From: Pholis gunnellus
Lineage: Eukaryota > Chordata > Actinopteri > Perciformes > Pholidae
Reading direction: 5' to 3'
Length of the DNA stretch: 64,000 nucleotides
Assembly: GCA_910591455.2 (NCBI GenBank)
Contig: OU342807.1
Coordinates: 15,926,594 to 15,990,593 of the forward strand
The translations under genes were made by a program, and so were the position numbers. Positions 50,793 to 62,407 of this stretch are shown here, one piece after another; position 1 is the first letter of the stretch; each line of letters starts with the position of its first letter. The notes under the pieces were generated by a model. It made no database searches. It was given only the letters and a program-made list of their open reading frames with translations, and was not told the origin of the DNA.

Positions 50793-50851
<59 letters not shown>

Positions 50852-51294
50852 ATAAAATTGTGTTTTATATTATACTGGGCCTCGTCCCATGTATAAACAT
50901 ACCTCTTTATTGTGCATTCAATACTAAGCTTTTCAAATAATACACAGGTTCATATATTCATGTTTTTATTTTAAACGTGTGTAAGGTACAGTGAGTAGGG
51001 TGGCCGTGCCACTGCCATTTAGAAACATACCTTGTCAGCTGATACCAATGCCAATATCAACATTGTCAATTGCATGATAATCATGCATACAAGCTATTCA
51101 GATTGACGTTTTTATTTTAAACATAAATGTGGAAACAAAAAAATGAGTGATGGCCTATGGCCACTGCCATGCATAAACATACCTGTTATCTTGCATACAA
51201 TACTGAACTATTAAAATAATGGACAGATTCATGTTTTGTTTTTTTAATTGTCTAATCAACCAAAAACTTCGCGGACCCCTGTTGAAGACCTCTG
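50744..51294. mobile_element. hAT-type non-autonomous DNA transposon in an ilf3 intron
   Basis: The 551-base unit opens with CAGGGGTCTT and its right end reads, inverted, CAGAGGTCTTCAACAGG. The flanks TCTTAGAT (50736-50743) and TCTTAGAG (51295-51302) agree at 7 of 8 bases, which fits the 8-bp target duplication of hAT elements. Inside are a (TA)n tract (50795-50848) and two diverged copies of a block with 'aaacatacct' followed by 'aatact(a/g)a'. There is no transposase frame. Confidence 0.75.
50795..50848 (+). repeat. (TA)n microsatellite inside the hAT element
   Basis: About 27 uninterrupted TA units, likely to be length-variable. Confidence 0.95.
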
Positions 51295-51615
51295 TCTTAG
51301 AGTATTAAAGGACGTATTCGCACATTACATCAACCACAAAGTGTGTGAGTGTCAACAGTGCATGTTAGAGGTTAACACTGGAGATCCTGTGCTCTGATGA
51401 CACTGGACCCTCAGCTGTATGTGTTGCTTTTCAGTTCATTGAACCAGGAATGTTTTGACCCTGCTAATAGAAAAAGTTCTTCTTTTGATGGGCTTGAGAA
51501 ATATGCAATTCTTTATTTTTTTTTTTTTACTTTTCTCTTTGCTGGGTTAATCTCCACATTTAATTTCATCGCTTGTGTTTCTGACTTTTCTCTCTCTGTT
51601 CCTTTTTCTCTGTAG

Positions 51616-52292
51616 TCACAGATGATTTCAGCATGAATGCCGTGATGCGTCTGAACCAGTACAAACCCGGCCTGGAGTACCGACTCATATCTCAGACTGG
51701 TCCGGTCCACGAGCCGGTCTTCACAATGGCAGTGGACTTAAACGGGAAGCCCTACGAGGCGACGGGTCCCTCCAAACGAGCTGCCAAACTTAATGTAGCC
51801 ACCAAGGCAAGCCTTTTGTGTTTCTCTCTCTGCCATCAGTAACTTTAGTACTAAAGCTAGTTTCCTAATCAGCCTGCATGGCATCCGGGGTTGTGGTGTA
51901 GCGTTGTGTTAATCGCTTCGTCCTTGCTCTTATTGCCTACAATGACGAACCCAGATTTGACTTCTTCTGAAGTCTGAATTTCTGTTGTAGTTTAGTGATT
52001 GGCTCCCATACACGTCACCCACAAAATCCAAACCCCAGATTTTGACATTGCTTAATGACGCAACACCTGAAACATTTGCCTGTTGTAATTGTTGACGTTG
52101 TTTCTTCACCATTACAGCTCACAGTGTGACTGAAGGAAGAGATGTTGATGTTTTGACTTCTGTAATTCTCAGGTCTTGCAGGATCTCGGTCTTCCAACAG
52201 GCTCAGAATCTAAAGCAGAGTCTGCCGGTGATGTTGAAGGAACCCAGGAATTAGTCAAAGCTGCCAGCGCGGCCTCTTCTACATCAGAAGAC
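51616..52292 (+). CDS. ilf3: ilf3, coding exons 12-13: first double-stranded RNA-binding motif
   Basis: Exons 51616-51806 and 52173-52292 encode residues 480-582 (F479 is split across the preceding intron). The dsRBM runs from about M485 to G548: MNAVMRLNQYKPGLEYRL (helix 1), the loop SQTGPVHEPVFTMAV, and the helix 2 lysines in GPSKRAAKLNVATK, continued by VLQDLGLPTG. The intron between the exons starts with GC rather than GT (ACCAAG then GCAAGC), and the next acceptor is a normal TTCTCAG. The second exon ends with a Ser/Ala-rich linker. The motif binds A-form RNA without sequence preference and is conserved throughout the ILF3/STRBP family. Confidence 0.93.
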
Positions 52293-52435
52293 GTACGGGT
52301 CTCTTTTTAAAAAAAATTCCCTTACAATGAAGCCGTCTCTGGCTTTGCTTTCCTCAGAAAGAGAAAATAAAGTGAGCGTGAGGGGTTTGTAGTCACGTGT
52401 GTCACAGCCATTGTTTGTCCATTTGCTTTGAACAG

Positions 52436-52864
52436 AGCGGTCAGGGTCCTATCTTGACCAAAAAGGGCAAGAACCCTGTGATGGAGCTGAATGAGAAGCG
52501 CCGAAGCCTCAAGTACGAACTGTCTGCCGAGACGGGGGGCTCCCATGAAAAGTGTTTTGTCATGGAGGTGAGTCGGCGGTATTGAATGCAAGAAACAAGA
52601 CTACAGAGACATTTGTACATTTGTGTGAAGTGTGACTATGCTGACTCTAGACTCTGATAGAAAGCAATGCATGAAAATTAAAAAATCTTTATCTTTATCA
52701 TTTTCTGTGACTAGGTGGAGGTTGATGGGCAGAAGTTCAAAGGGAGAGGCTCTAATAAGAAGGAGGCAAAGGCCTACGCTGCCCTCACTGCTCTGGAGAA
52801 GCTGTTCCCAGACGACGACACCAACAGAAACTCTGCAAAGAAGAAGGTCACTTACACTGACATG
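52436..52864 (+). CDS. ilf3: ilf3, coding exons 14-15: second double-stranded RNA-binding motif
   Basis: Exons 52436-52567 and 52715-52864 encode residues 583-676. The sequence GPILTKKGKNPVMELNEKR leads into YELSAETGGSHEKCFVMEVEVDGQKFKGRGSNKKEAK in pieces that match ILF3 nearly residue for residue, including the GSNKK lysines that contact the RNA backbone. The exon junction falls in the loop FVME/VEVDG, as in the human gene. C623 lies at a place where mammalian ILF3 has Arg (KRFVME), a substitution outside the main RNA-contact residues. AKKK follows as part of a basic tail. Confidence 0.93.
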
Positions 52865-53103
52865 GTAATTCATCGCGTTAATGGGAGTCTGTATTTGGAT
52901 GTGGACCATTTTAAGTGAAGATGGCTCTTTATATGTTGTTTATTGGGGCTTTAAGGTATTGTAAAAGTATACATGCTCACTTAGGGAATTGTTCCTTTTT
53001 AACTTAATGTATAAATGCATCTCTTAACACAGTAGCCACTGCATGCACTTCGCCACAAAAGCTCGCTCTTGCAACAAATCTTCTTGGGTTTCCTGTCCAA
53101 CAG

Positions 53104-54174
53104 CACATCCCGGGGTTCGGCACTATCCGCGGCATTCCTTCAGACTCCGGGACACGTGGCTGGGGTCCCAACAGAGGTCGGGGCAGGGGCCGAGGCAAAC
53201 CGTTTCTACCAGGACCCAGCTACAACAAGAGTAAATGCTTTGGCTTTCTCTAGGTGTCGGCCTAGTTTAACAATAAGATCCTTTTTTAAAGTACACTTCA
53301 TACACCTGTAAAGAAATAACTAAATAGTCATTTCTCTCCTTTTTATTTTAAAAGCCAACTACAGCTATGAGAGCAACACTGGCACAGGTTATCGTAAGTG
53401 TTCACGCCTCACTTAAATACATCTACATGTTCTCCCATGTAGTCTCCTTAATATCATATCGGTCTCAAGTTATACTACTGTCATGCCCCCCCCCCCCCCC
53501 CCGGTTTCTTGTTCATTGCATTGTATTTCGCATGTCATCTCTGCTTTAGATAATCACTATGGTAATGCAGCGAGCACCACAGCCAAAGGCACTGGATCAG
53601 GCAGCAACATTGGCTACGGCACCTTTTACCCCGAGGGCAGCAACACCTTCGCCTCCCTGCCCATCGCCGGCTCCGACCCCAGCGCCCCGCAGGCGGAAAG
53701 CTACCAGTCAATGCCTCCTCCTGCTGACCAGGAGAGCCCCTACAGCTACGGTTATGGAGATGAGAAGAAGAAGATGCTGACCCAAGGTCAGAATGAGGGC
53801 CAGGGAGGAGACTACTCCATGTACAGCACAGCTTACCCTAGCTCGGTGACGGGTGGACAAGTGTATAATAACTATGGTGAGTAGAGACGGAGCAAGTTGA
53901 AATCCACTTCTGCAATCAAATAAACTGCTTTGTCTCTTCCTGCTAGTGCTTTTTATGATATATAAATGATCCGTCACTGCATTTATGTCATGTTTCAACA
54001 TTGTGGCTTAAGAGCAAATACATCAGATGCATAAATTAATGCCTTCTGGTTTGATTTCACTCTACAGGCTGGGGAAACCAGTCCTCTGGGAATGAGCAGG
54101 GATACGGCACGTACCAGGGTTTCGGAGGAGAAAACCAGGGCGCATGCTCTGGATACAGCGACATGAACTACTAA
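53104..54174 (+). CDS. ilf3: ilf3, coding exons 16-19: RG-rich and Gly/Tyr/Ser-rich C-terminal tail
   Basis: Exons 53104-53230, 53355-53393, 53550-53876 and 54068-54174 encode residues 677-875 and the stop. An RG repeat (NRGRGRGRGK), a nucleic-acid-binding and arginine-methylation target in this family, is followed by a low-complexity Gly/Tyr/Ser/Gln tail like that of the long NF110 form. It is shorter than the human tail and has fewer GGG runs. The 39-base exon (53355-53393) keeps phase 1 on both sides, so skipping it would stay in frame and could give a splice variant. A run of 17 C (53486-53502) lies 47 bases upstream of the 53550 acceptor. Confidence 0.9.
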
Positions 54175-54486
54175 TCGTCACATTGTGTTCTGCCTTTATC
54201 ACCGCACTATGCCATTTTTGTGTTTTTTGTTGTGTTTTCATCTCACTACTTTGACATCTGCTGAAAAAGGTTGTAGGTCACAGATGCAGACTTATCTTTT
54301 GATTAAAAGATACCCGTGTTCTTCCGTGTTCTTCCTCAACATCCCTCATGTCCGTGTTGACATGAGTGTAAAAATACATCATGGCTTGTGTTTTTTAATC
54401 TAGTGTACTGGTTCTGTATCAGTAGGTTCTGGTTTTTATTTCTGCTCGTCGCTGTGTCCTATGAAATGCTCAAATCTTTCTTGTAA

Positions 54487-54492
54487 AATAAA
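54487..54492 (+). terminator. ilf3 polyadenylation signal
   Basis: AATAAA lies 313 bases after the ilf3 stop codon, followed by a T-rich stretch ('gactttttttggagcaatgt'). Confidence 0.7.
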
Positions 54493-54499
54493 TGACTTT

Positions 54500-55950
54500 T
54501 TTTGGAGCAATGTTTCTTAGCATGCGTATGCTAATTCATGCACAAATACAAATTAGCTTAAATTTAGATTTTAGATAATACCTTTTTAATTAGTGATTGA
54601 TGGAGCTCTGATATTGAATGTCACAGTTGTTGTCCAACCATTTGTTCGATTATGAATCATGTCTTCAAAGCTGTGAAAGCCTTCAGCATCCCCTAAAAAT
54701 ACCAAAGATATTCCTCACATCGGTGTTACTGCAACACCCACGAGCGCTGTGAATGGCTTCTGCAGCGCATGCGGATGCTCCACGCTATCAAACCAGTCTA
54801 GCGTGTACGTAGTATCACCGTGTAGCGCGCGTGGTCTATATGTACAGCAGTGTGGCTGGCAAAGATTAGATGAAGCCTCATTGACCCCAGTGAGGAAATG
54901 AAGTTATCTAGTTGCAAGCATAGGGAAGAATATTGAAGCACAAGCACACAAATGGATACGAATATATGTAAAGTAGGCAATACACATTGGACGTGTAGTT
55001 ATAATGTATGTAAATGCATACTGCCAGTTTTTTCTGGATATATATATATATATATATATATACAAATTCATGAATATTATGAATTGCTCAAATTACTTTG
55101 GGGTTTGATATTACTCTTCCATAGAGATTGTGAAAAAAGAATAGTCAGAATTGTAGTAAAGGAGGCTGAGATATCCTTTGTCTCTAGTATGAGTCAAGCT
55201 CCAAAAACACTGGGTCCTACATTTCCCATGATGCCACAACCCTGTATCTTTTCTGAGACCTTCCTGCATGAGGGTGCATTTACACCAAATCTCCCATTCA
55301 TACAAATGTGGGTAGTGCATTTAACCTGCAGAGGTGGGGATCGCAGGGGATGCTCACAACCGGACCGCACGCTGCAGTGGCCAATCACGTAACCGTAGAC
55401 CATGAGCTGTACAACACAGCCATTAGGGAATAAACAACGTTAATCAAGCTTCGTATGTTTGGTGTTAATGAGCAGTTATCCTGAAAAGTAAACTTGACCA
55501 TGAACTGTGTTAAAAAAAAAAGAACGCTGCTGTCATCTGCATCTTGCATGCTAGCTGCTCTTCATCTGGCCATGTAAAGATGCTGGATTTAGGACTGCAA
55601 AAAGCTAATTCAAAGTTTAAAATTGCACTGCCAATGGCTTCTAGCTGTTCACCAGATAAGTATGTGCTCAAAGGTGATAAGAGGGCAGTGAGTCCTGTTT
55701 TCAGTTAAAATGAGAAGATAAGGGATGTTGGAACCCAAGTTTAATAAGACAAATAAAATAAATAAAAAGACTGCTGTCTGTCAGACCACACCATTTGGTC
55801 GCCCGGTCAACATTTATCATACTTTAATTTAAGCATTGCTAAAATAAAATCAGTAAACCACCTCTCTTGTTCCCAAATTATCTAAAAAGATGAAGGAAAA
55901 CAGTGATTAACACGGAAGTGGAAGAAGTGGAGTCTGGACACCAGTTATAA
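54500..55950. other. ilf3-acp5 spacer with GATA-type motifs
   Basis: No gene is seen. A TA microsatellite lies at 55038-55062, and 55145-55370 resembles a dispersed repeat ('cctacatttcccatgatgcc'). Three WGATAR-type motifs cluster at 55655-55661, 55675-55681 and 55716-55722, upstream of acp5. Their use is untested. Confidence 0.5.
55038..55062 (+). repeat. (TA)n microsatellite
   Basis: About 12 TA units in the ilf3-acp5 spacer. Confidence 0.9.
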
Positions 55951-55963
55951 TAACCATTGCGGA

Positions 55964-56165
55964 TCACATGCGGCCCAGATGACCCTGCCGTCCTCAGACT
56001 GAGTCAGGGTGTGAGCAATGATCATGTCCCTGCGGCGTGTCCCGGGGCTGGCCCTCCTGAAGCCTCCCCTCCAGGAATCCTGATAAAAGGCAGACAGGAG
56101 GAGCGCTGCGGGGACGGAGAGTGTCCCATCAGGTCATCCTGAGCTCACCCCACCAGTTATCAGCT
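55964..56165 (+). promoter_or_regulatory. acp5 promoter and noncoding first exon
   Basis: TCACATG at 55964-55970 is the inverse of CATGTGA, the E/M-box core bound by MITF/TFE factors, which are known activators of mammalian ACP5. A TATA-like GATAAAAGG stands at 56082-56090. A good donor (CAGCT then GTGAGT) closes a likely noncoding exon at 56165, and the next acceptor (TTTTAAAG) abuts the start codon at 56747. The binding-site calls are by motif only. Confidence 0.45.
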
Positions 56166-56746
56166 GTGAGTGATTTCTTGCTGTTTTTAACTTTGGCTCT
56201 TTGACATTATCATCTCTGCACACTGACACCTACTCTACTCAAGTAGTTGTTCTTGTCAGCCAGCTTTGTTTTCTTTTTGATGGGAGAAGATAGAGGCATT
56301 TGCAACCTTTACGTTGTCTCTGTTGAGGCTGATGGTCATTTGATCTGTGAACACAGCTTCTTTTTTAAAAGTGGCAGAGATGCAATTATATGCTTTGACA
56401 GAAATTGTGACCCCTGACCCCCTCAGCCTGACAGACATGGCTGCTTTGATTAGCTTCTATTAGCTCCAGCTGGGACATGTCCGCTTCAGCCTGCAGCCAA
56501 TCACAAGGTTTCTTCAGGCATAAGAGCAAGAGAGCGTGTTGTTGAGAAACAGGGAGGAGAGAGAGAGGAAGCATATGCCTACATGGTACGCTGCAGTTGC
56601 AGCTGTGGTTTGTTTCTGTTCTCGTTTCTTTGCTTGTGCGTGTGTTGACTCTCATTTTTTGTTTTGACTAAGCGTTGTTGTGACTTTCTTCATTTTTGCT
56701 GTGTTACTTCTGCTGCTAACTGTAGATCTATTTTTTTATTTTAAAG

Positions 56747-58132
56747 ATGGCACTTACACTGGTATCCATCTTAATTGCTGCCATTCCTGTGGCCTATTGC
56801 TATCCCACTGCCTTCCAGGACCTGCAGGAAACTAGCTGTAAGTATCACTTCTCACGGGATTTCATGATCTCTTGTGAATAGAATAACTATTAAATAATCA
56901 ATGTGAGGTCTTGCCCTTCAGACCGTCTGCTCCTTAAGAGTTTGTTTTGTGCTCCCTTACAGCAAACCGAACCTCCATTAAGTTCCTGGCTGTAGGAGAC
57001 TGGGGCGGGCTGCCTTATCCCCCCTACATCACTGCTGTGCAGAAGTATACTGCTCGAGAAATGAGCAAAGTAGCAGAGCAGATGGGAGCTGACTTTATTC
57101 TGGCCCTTGGCGATAACTTCTACTACAGAGGCGTCAACAGCGTAGATTCTCCTCGGTTCCAGGTCAGTTGTGTTAACTGGAGGTCTTAAAATGAAGTGTT
57201 AAAAGCAACATTGTGGTAGTAAAAGTCCTGCTTTCTCCTCTGAATCTTCTATCAGGACACTTTTGAGTCTGTGTACACGGCAAAGTCTCTCAAAGTCCCT
57301 TGGTATGTGCTTGCTGGCAATCACGACCATGCAGGGAGCGTCAAAGCCCAGATCGAGTACAGCCACAAATCTGACCGCTGGTGAGGACCCATTTTAAAAT
57401 GTTAACGCTTCAAACAACAATGGAAACGCTCAACTCTGCTCTCTTCCGTCACCTTTTTTATAGGAAGTTCCCCTCTTACTATTATGAGCTGAACTTCCAC
57501 ATCCCCAACACTGGGAAGACTTTGACCATCATCATGCTCGACACTATAATGCTGTGCGGCAACTCTGACGACTTCGTGGATGAGAAGCCTAGAGGCCCTC
57601 TGCGTGCGGTGGATGCCAACCGTCAGCTGACGTGGCTGCAGGAGAGACTGGCTCGGTCCAAGGCAGACTTCCTGTTGGTGGCCGGCCACTACCCTGTGTG
57701 GTCGGTGTCTGAGCACGGGCCCACAGAGTGTCTCCTGCAGAGGCTTCATCCGCTTCTCATCAAATACAAGGCCACTGCTTATCTCTGCGGTCACGACCAC
57801 AATCTGCAGGTTGGTTCATGCAAAATGTGAGCGCCTTTGGTAGAACGCTGCCTTTGCCTCCCTTTTCCAATCATGCCTTTGTCCCCCTACAGTACATTGA
57901 AGAGTCTGGTGTGGGCTACGTGGTGAGCGGCGCTGGAAACTTCCTGGATCCTGACATCCGTCACTGGAATCGTGTTCCCAAAGGTTCTGTGAAGTTCTTC
58001 ACCGGCCAAGCTTCAACACTGGGAGGCTTCGTCCATGCAGAAGTCACCAAAAACAAGATGTACATGACCTTCCTCCAGGCTAAAGGCACTTCTCTCTATC
58101 GCACGGTGCTCTCCCAAAGGGTCTTTGAGTAG
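56747..58132 (+). CDS. acp5: tartrate-resistant acid phosphatase type 5 (purple acid phosphatase)
   Basis: Exons 56747-56837, 56963-57162, 57256-57380, 57464-57809 and 57893-58132 give 333 residues; human ACP5 has 325. The enzyme hydrolyses phosphate monoesters at acid pH with a di-iron centre, in lysosomes or after secretion, and marks osteoclasts and some macrophages. A signal peptide (MALTLVSILIAAIPVAYC) is clear. All metal-ligand motifs are present: GDWGG (D43), GDNFYY (D81, Y84), GNHDH (N119), GHYPVWS (H214) and GHDHNLQ (H249, H251). The exposed loop at about 173-190 (SDDFVDEKPRGPLRAVD) corresponds to the repression loop that proteases cut to activate the mammalian enzyme. The start codon directly follows a splice acceptor. 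The gene is intact; teleost a/b copy not assigned. Confidence 0.96.
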
Positions 58133-58286
58133 ACTAGCTCATCAAAGCATCGGTGAAATTGTCAATTGCATAAAGTATTTGTCTGCAGTGAGTAAATGCC
58201 GTTAATACTCTCTTTTTAAACTTTGGCATTCATATTTAAAAGTAATTTGTATTTTAAAGGGAATCTCTTTGTTTAACATGTAAAAT

Positions 58287-58292
58287 AATAAA
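58287..58292 (+). terminator. acp5 polyadenylation signal
   Basis: AATAAA stands 155 bases after the stop codon and is followed by a GT/T-rich stretch ('tgtggtttgttaagaagtgt'). Confidence 0.7.
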
Positions 58293-58319
58293 TGTGGTTT
58301 GTTAAGAAGTGTCTTGTCG

Positions 58320-61300
58320 GTTTAGACTCGTGGTGCTGAGGTTTCTACCACAAACGGAGATACTTTATTATTCTTGGTAACTGGGTACAATGTCCTTGAC
58401 CCGCTGGCATATGGAAGTGCTGCGTCAGCCCAAGCATTTGATTCATGGTTGCCGATGTAAGAAAGCAGTTTGTACGGAAACGAGAATTTATGAGGCTTAG
58501 GCTGAATTCAGTCAACTCTTTTGATCAATGAATTCACTTTACTTGTCAATCGCATGCTATTGACTTCTTCATTTAAACCAGGACACGAGCTGAAACGTTC
58601 TCGTTTCAAGTCGTAAATTGGCTGGTTTGTACTTTAGCTAAACTTGATTAATCTAAATGCTGCCTGTACATATTTTTTTATCTGGGCCTCGCCTGCTCAC
58701 ATGGAGTCGTGTCTGAGTAGGAATGTACTCTTGTTTGCGGTCTATTTAGTAACATTGGTCAAGTATTGCAAAAATGACTGGACAAACAGTGGCTGCTTTG
58801 TTCTTGGTCAATCAGGTGACTGTAAATGGCTATATGCCATGAACTTGCAGTTTATACTGTTACTCTGTAGTTATACAATGTGGGAAAAATAAATTGTAAC
58901 ACAAATTCCCAATTGGTTCACTCAGACTGAATTGCATGACTTAAACCTTTCCCAATGAGGATTAGTTGTAGTATAGATAACTATGGTTCAAGTTTGCTTT
59001 TAGATAGATGGATACCAGGGTGAGCGAAATTACTCGTTTTGACGTTGTCTTATTTGAACTGGCTTTGCCTGATTTCCACATGAATTATGGAAAACTGGTA
59101 CGCAGTAAGAGCTGTGTTTTAGAATTCACTTACATGTGCACATTGTCATTGCATTCATTTGCAAATGTCTCTAATACTTAAAACAAGGCCTTAAATACAT
59201 GGGTCATTCATTGGTCTCATGCTAGTCATACGCACAGAGTTGAAATGCTGACGTCAGTTGGCGGCTGCTGCTGGACGGGAGAAGTCCAGGCCTCCAGTCA
59301 CTGCTCTTCAGTCTGTCACAGAGAACCACCTGGCCTGCCAACAGAGGATTAGGCTGAATGACAGCAGATTGGCAGTGACCCCAACCAGGATAAACTCAAC
59401 CAACGATATTAAACTGGCAGCAAAGCAGAACCGATGAGTTTATATATATATTTTTTTCTACTTCCTCCTGCCAACATGAATTTATCTAAGCAGGATTTTT
59501 GGCTCATCTTTTATTCTGACCACTGTATGTTGAGTAATAGCTTCACAAATCCCTAAACTGGTCAGAACACGTCTTATGTAATTTAATGAAATACCATATT
59601 TTTTTGTCCTTGTATATCTTGTCTTAACCACAGTCTGGCTTTTATAGGGTTACTGACTCTTCAAGTGTGTTGCTGATCCACCTTCAAGTGTGTTGCTGAT
59701 CCACTTAGGATGAGTTACAATCCGCTGGTGTCATGCATTGTCAAACTGAGCTGGAACCGAGTCAATGTCAGTAAGAAATCAGCCGAGGGTAAGCTGTCAC
59801 CTTAGGATAAAGGACCGGTAAGGATCTCTTAACCCTGGCTGATGTAAACTGACTGCAGAGCAAAAGAGAGCCTCGTGTTTGCGCGTCACGCCAGGCAGAC
59901 TGATGATCAGACACTCAGTATTTTAAGTAATTCTGCATGTAAATGTTCTCTCACCTGCAGGGGTCCTCAGTGGGTGCCCTAAGGGGTTTGCAGCAACAAA
60001 GAAACCGTTTAAATTAATAAAGTGGCAAAAGAAATATATTTCTGTAACCATGTATCAAGCTAATGAAAAACCAAAGTGAAAAGGGTTAGACAATCATCCT
60101 CTTATTCTGCAGAGCTTTAAAGTGGCTGCTAACAATCTGCATTTTCATACATGACATTTCTAAGCAACAAGAGTAACCAATGCCCACATTTTCGAAAACG
60201 CCTGTCAAACTTAACAAGTCAAACAAAGACAAACAGAGCTGGCAAAGAGGAACCAGCTCAAATGTTGAAACTCACCCAGGGAAATATGAAGAACGAGGTA
60301 TTCATCATATTTGGAATCGATACTGGCACGAGCGATTGGCTTTTAACCTAACAGGAGCCATGTTCCTTTTATTGAGGTTTTCATGTGTTTGTATCACTTT
60401 CAGCTATCAATGTTGAATACCTCGAATTCTGCTGATGCACTTATTCAGCACAACTCTACAATTTTTGTGACCACATTAGCTCTTTGAGAACCCTGCAACC
60501 CAAATCCCCAGGGCCAGAAGCAACCCTAGAAATTGAATAAAAGTTGTGTGACACCATTACCTATGGTTAAAGTGAGGAGGGCCTGGAGCCTTCTGGTGTA
60601 TCACCTATGACCTCCTTCTTTAATGGCTCTATCTTAAGCTTTAACCCCTCTGCTACACATGAAGAGCTCCATCTCCCAGAGTTTAGAGCACAAACATGTC
60701 CTTCCTGAGGATATAGGATTAAAAACCTTCTATCTTCCATCAAGTCAGAACTGAAAAAGCAATATTTAATTTGTAACACGTTGATTTATGTCTAAAATCT
60801 TGCCTATCAGAGATAATAAATTGGATTTGTTGGCTGTCTTTGCATAACCCAGACTGAATCCAATGAATGTCGTCATACAAGCAGAATAACGTTGTGGATT
60901 TCAGAAGTTCGTCCGCTCAGATTAGGCTGCTGCCGATTATCTAACTCCGCAGCTCAAAAGTAATAAAAGGATGCTGTATTAAAGGCTAAACTGCTCGTCT
61001 AATCTTCTCTCCCTAATCTCCGTCCCTCACTGAATACGGGCACTCTGGCTTTCACAGATGGAAAGAACAATGTTAACTCAATGAGAGTTCCCCAAAATTA
61101 TTAAATAAAAACATATATCATGTTAATACTTTGTTCGTCCAGAGAGAGAGACAATAAAGGTGGAATAATCTCCTTTTTAATTATGTGTACAAAGTGAAAA
61201 TGAGAAATGGATGAAAGTGCTGATTCCGTGCAAATTGTGTAGGTGTGTGTGTGTGTGACGCCACAGCCTTTGTGTTTGTTTAATATCCCAGAATTTCTGC

Positions 61301-61700
61301 ATCTCAGTCAATATCCTGTTCAAAATCTGTCTTTTTGAGTTGTGTAACAGTGTGTGTGTGTGTATGTTTTTGGTGCCAACTAGCAAGAGAGAGCTGCACG
61401 CTTTCTGCAGTTGCATAAACACACACTGTCATATCTGAACAGAACTGTCCGAATAATACAACTATATTAGGGCCTTAATGTAGAACCTGTGTCACACTCA
61501 CTTTTAATGCTGGATTTATTGTGGTTTCTATTACTTTACCGAAATAGATGCGTGTGGATGTTCACTCTATTTCTGAGGCTTCTATTTACAATAATTAACT
61601 TTAAGCTTAGTCAGTGCCTATAAGGGCAGCACAGTCACGTTAACCTGCTCACCTCCACTAATTGAATTAACTTGACTCTATTAGTTAGTAGGTCGATCCT
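58320..61700. other. intergenic DNA downstream of acp5
   Basis: No supported exon chain on either strand; ORFs are under 85 codons. There is a 23-bp tandem duplication (59659-59704) and short TG tracts near 61240 and 61350. A short segment around 59240-59400 is GC-richer and looks single-copy, but nothing coding was recognised in it. Confidence 0.55.
59659..59704 (+). repeat. perfect 23-bp tandem duplication
   Basis: Bases 59659-59681 are repeated exactly at 59682-59704, without any change between the copies, which points to a young duplication. Confidence 0.95.
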
Positions 61701-62407
61701 CCTCTAAGGGCCGGAAATATATTTAGTATCAGAATAAGATTGCCGCTAACATTAGCGGACACAAGTATTCACCTTTATTTGACACAAGAACTCACACTGC
61801 TCTCTTCATTTTTCATCAGGTATTCCTTAATCGTGATATTCTGAAAATAAATATGTGTAATGCATTTGAGAATCACTTAAGAGAGGCGTTTAGATGTGAT
61901 TTTGTTCAGCACCTAACATGATAATACATTTTGGTTATTTGACATTGCATATGGTCACAAGATCCACACAACTCAATCCCATCTGAAGTTTGTGGAATGA
62001 AGTAAAGACAATTGCAACGGTCGGATCACGACTGATGATCAATCATGATTCTAACTTGGCACAAATCCACAGTGAATGCTATCCGTTTGTTTTTGTCTTT
62101 TGTCACAAGTGGACACGTCAGTTACTCCGACAGATGTAAATCCGCTCATCAAAAGTCTTAATGCATACTTGAAAGTCTCTGCAGGCCATTTGATGTTGCT
62201 GGATTTGTGACACTCACTGATTTTCATAAGATCTTTCCCAGAAAATGTTAAAATGTTTCCGACACCTCTAAAAAACACATAAAATAATGTGTTTCAAAGA
62301 TCGAAACAAGGAGCTGAAGACGCTCAACTAAAGAAGTAAATCAAAGTCACCAAAAGGGATAAAAAAAAGGAACACTTTGAAAAATGTCTTGGATCCTTTG
62401 TGTTGCC

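Noticed and set aside
57402..57800. 132-codon minus-strand frame opposite acp5
   Set aside because: It is antisense to an acp5 coding exon that has intact catalytic motifs.
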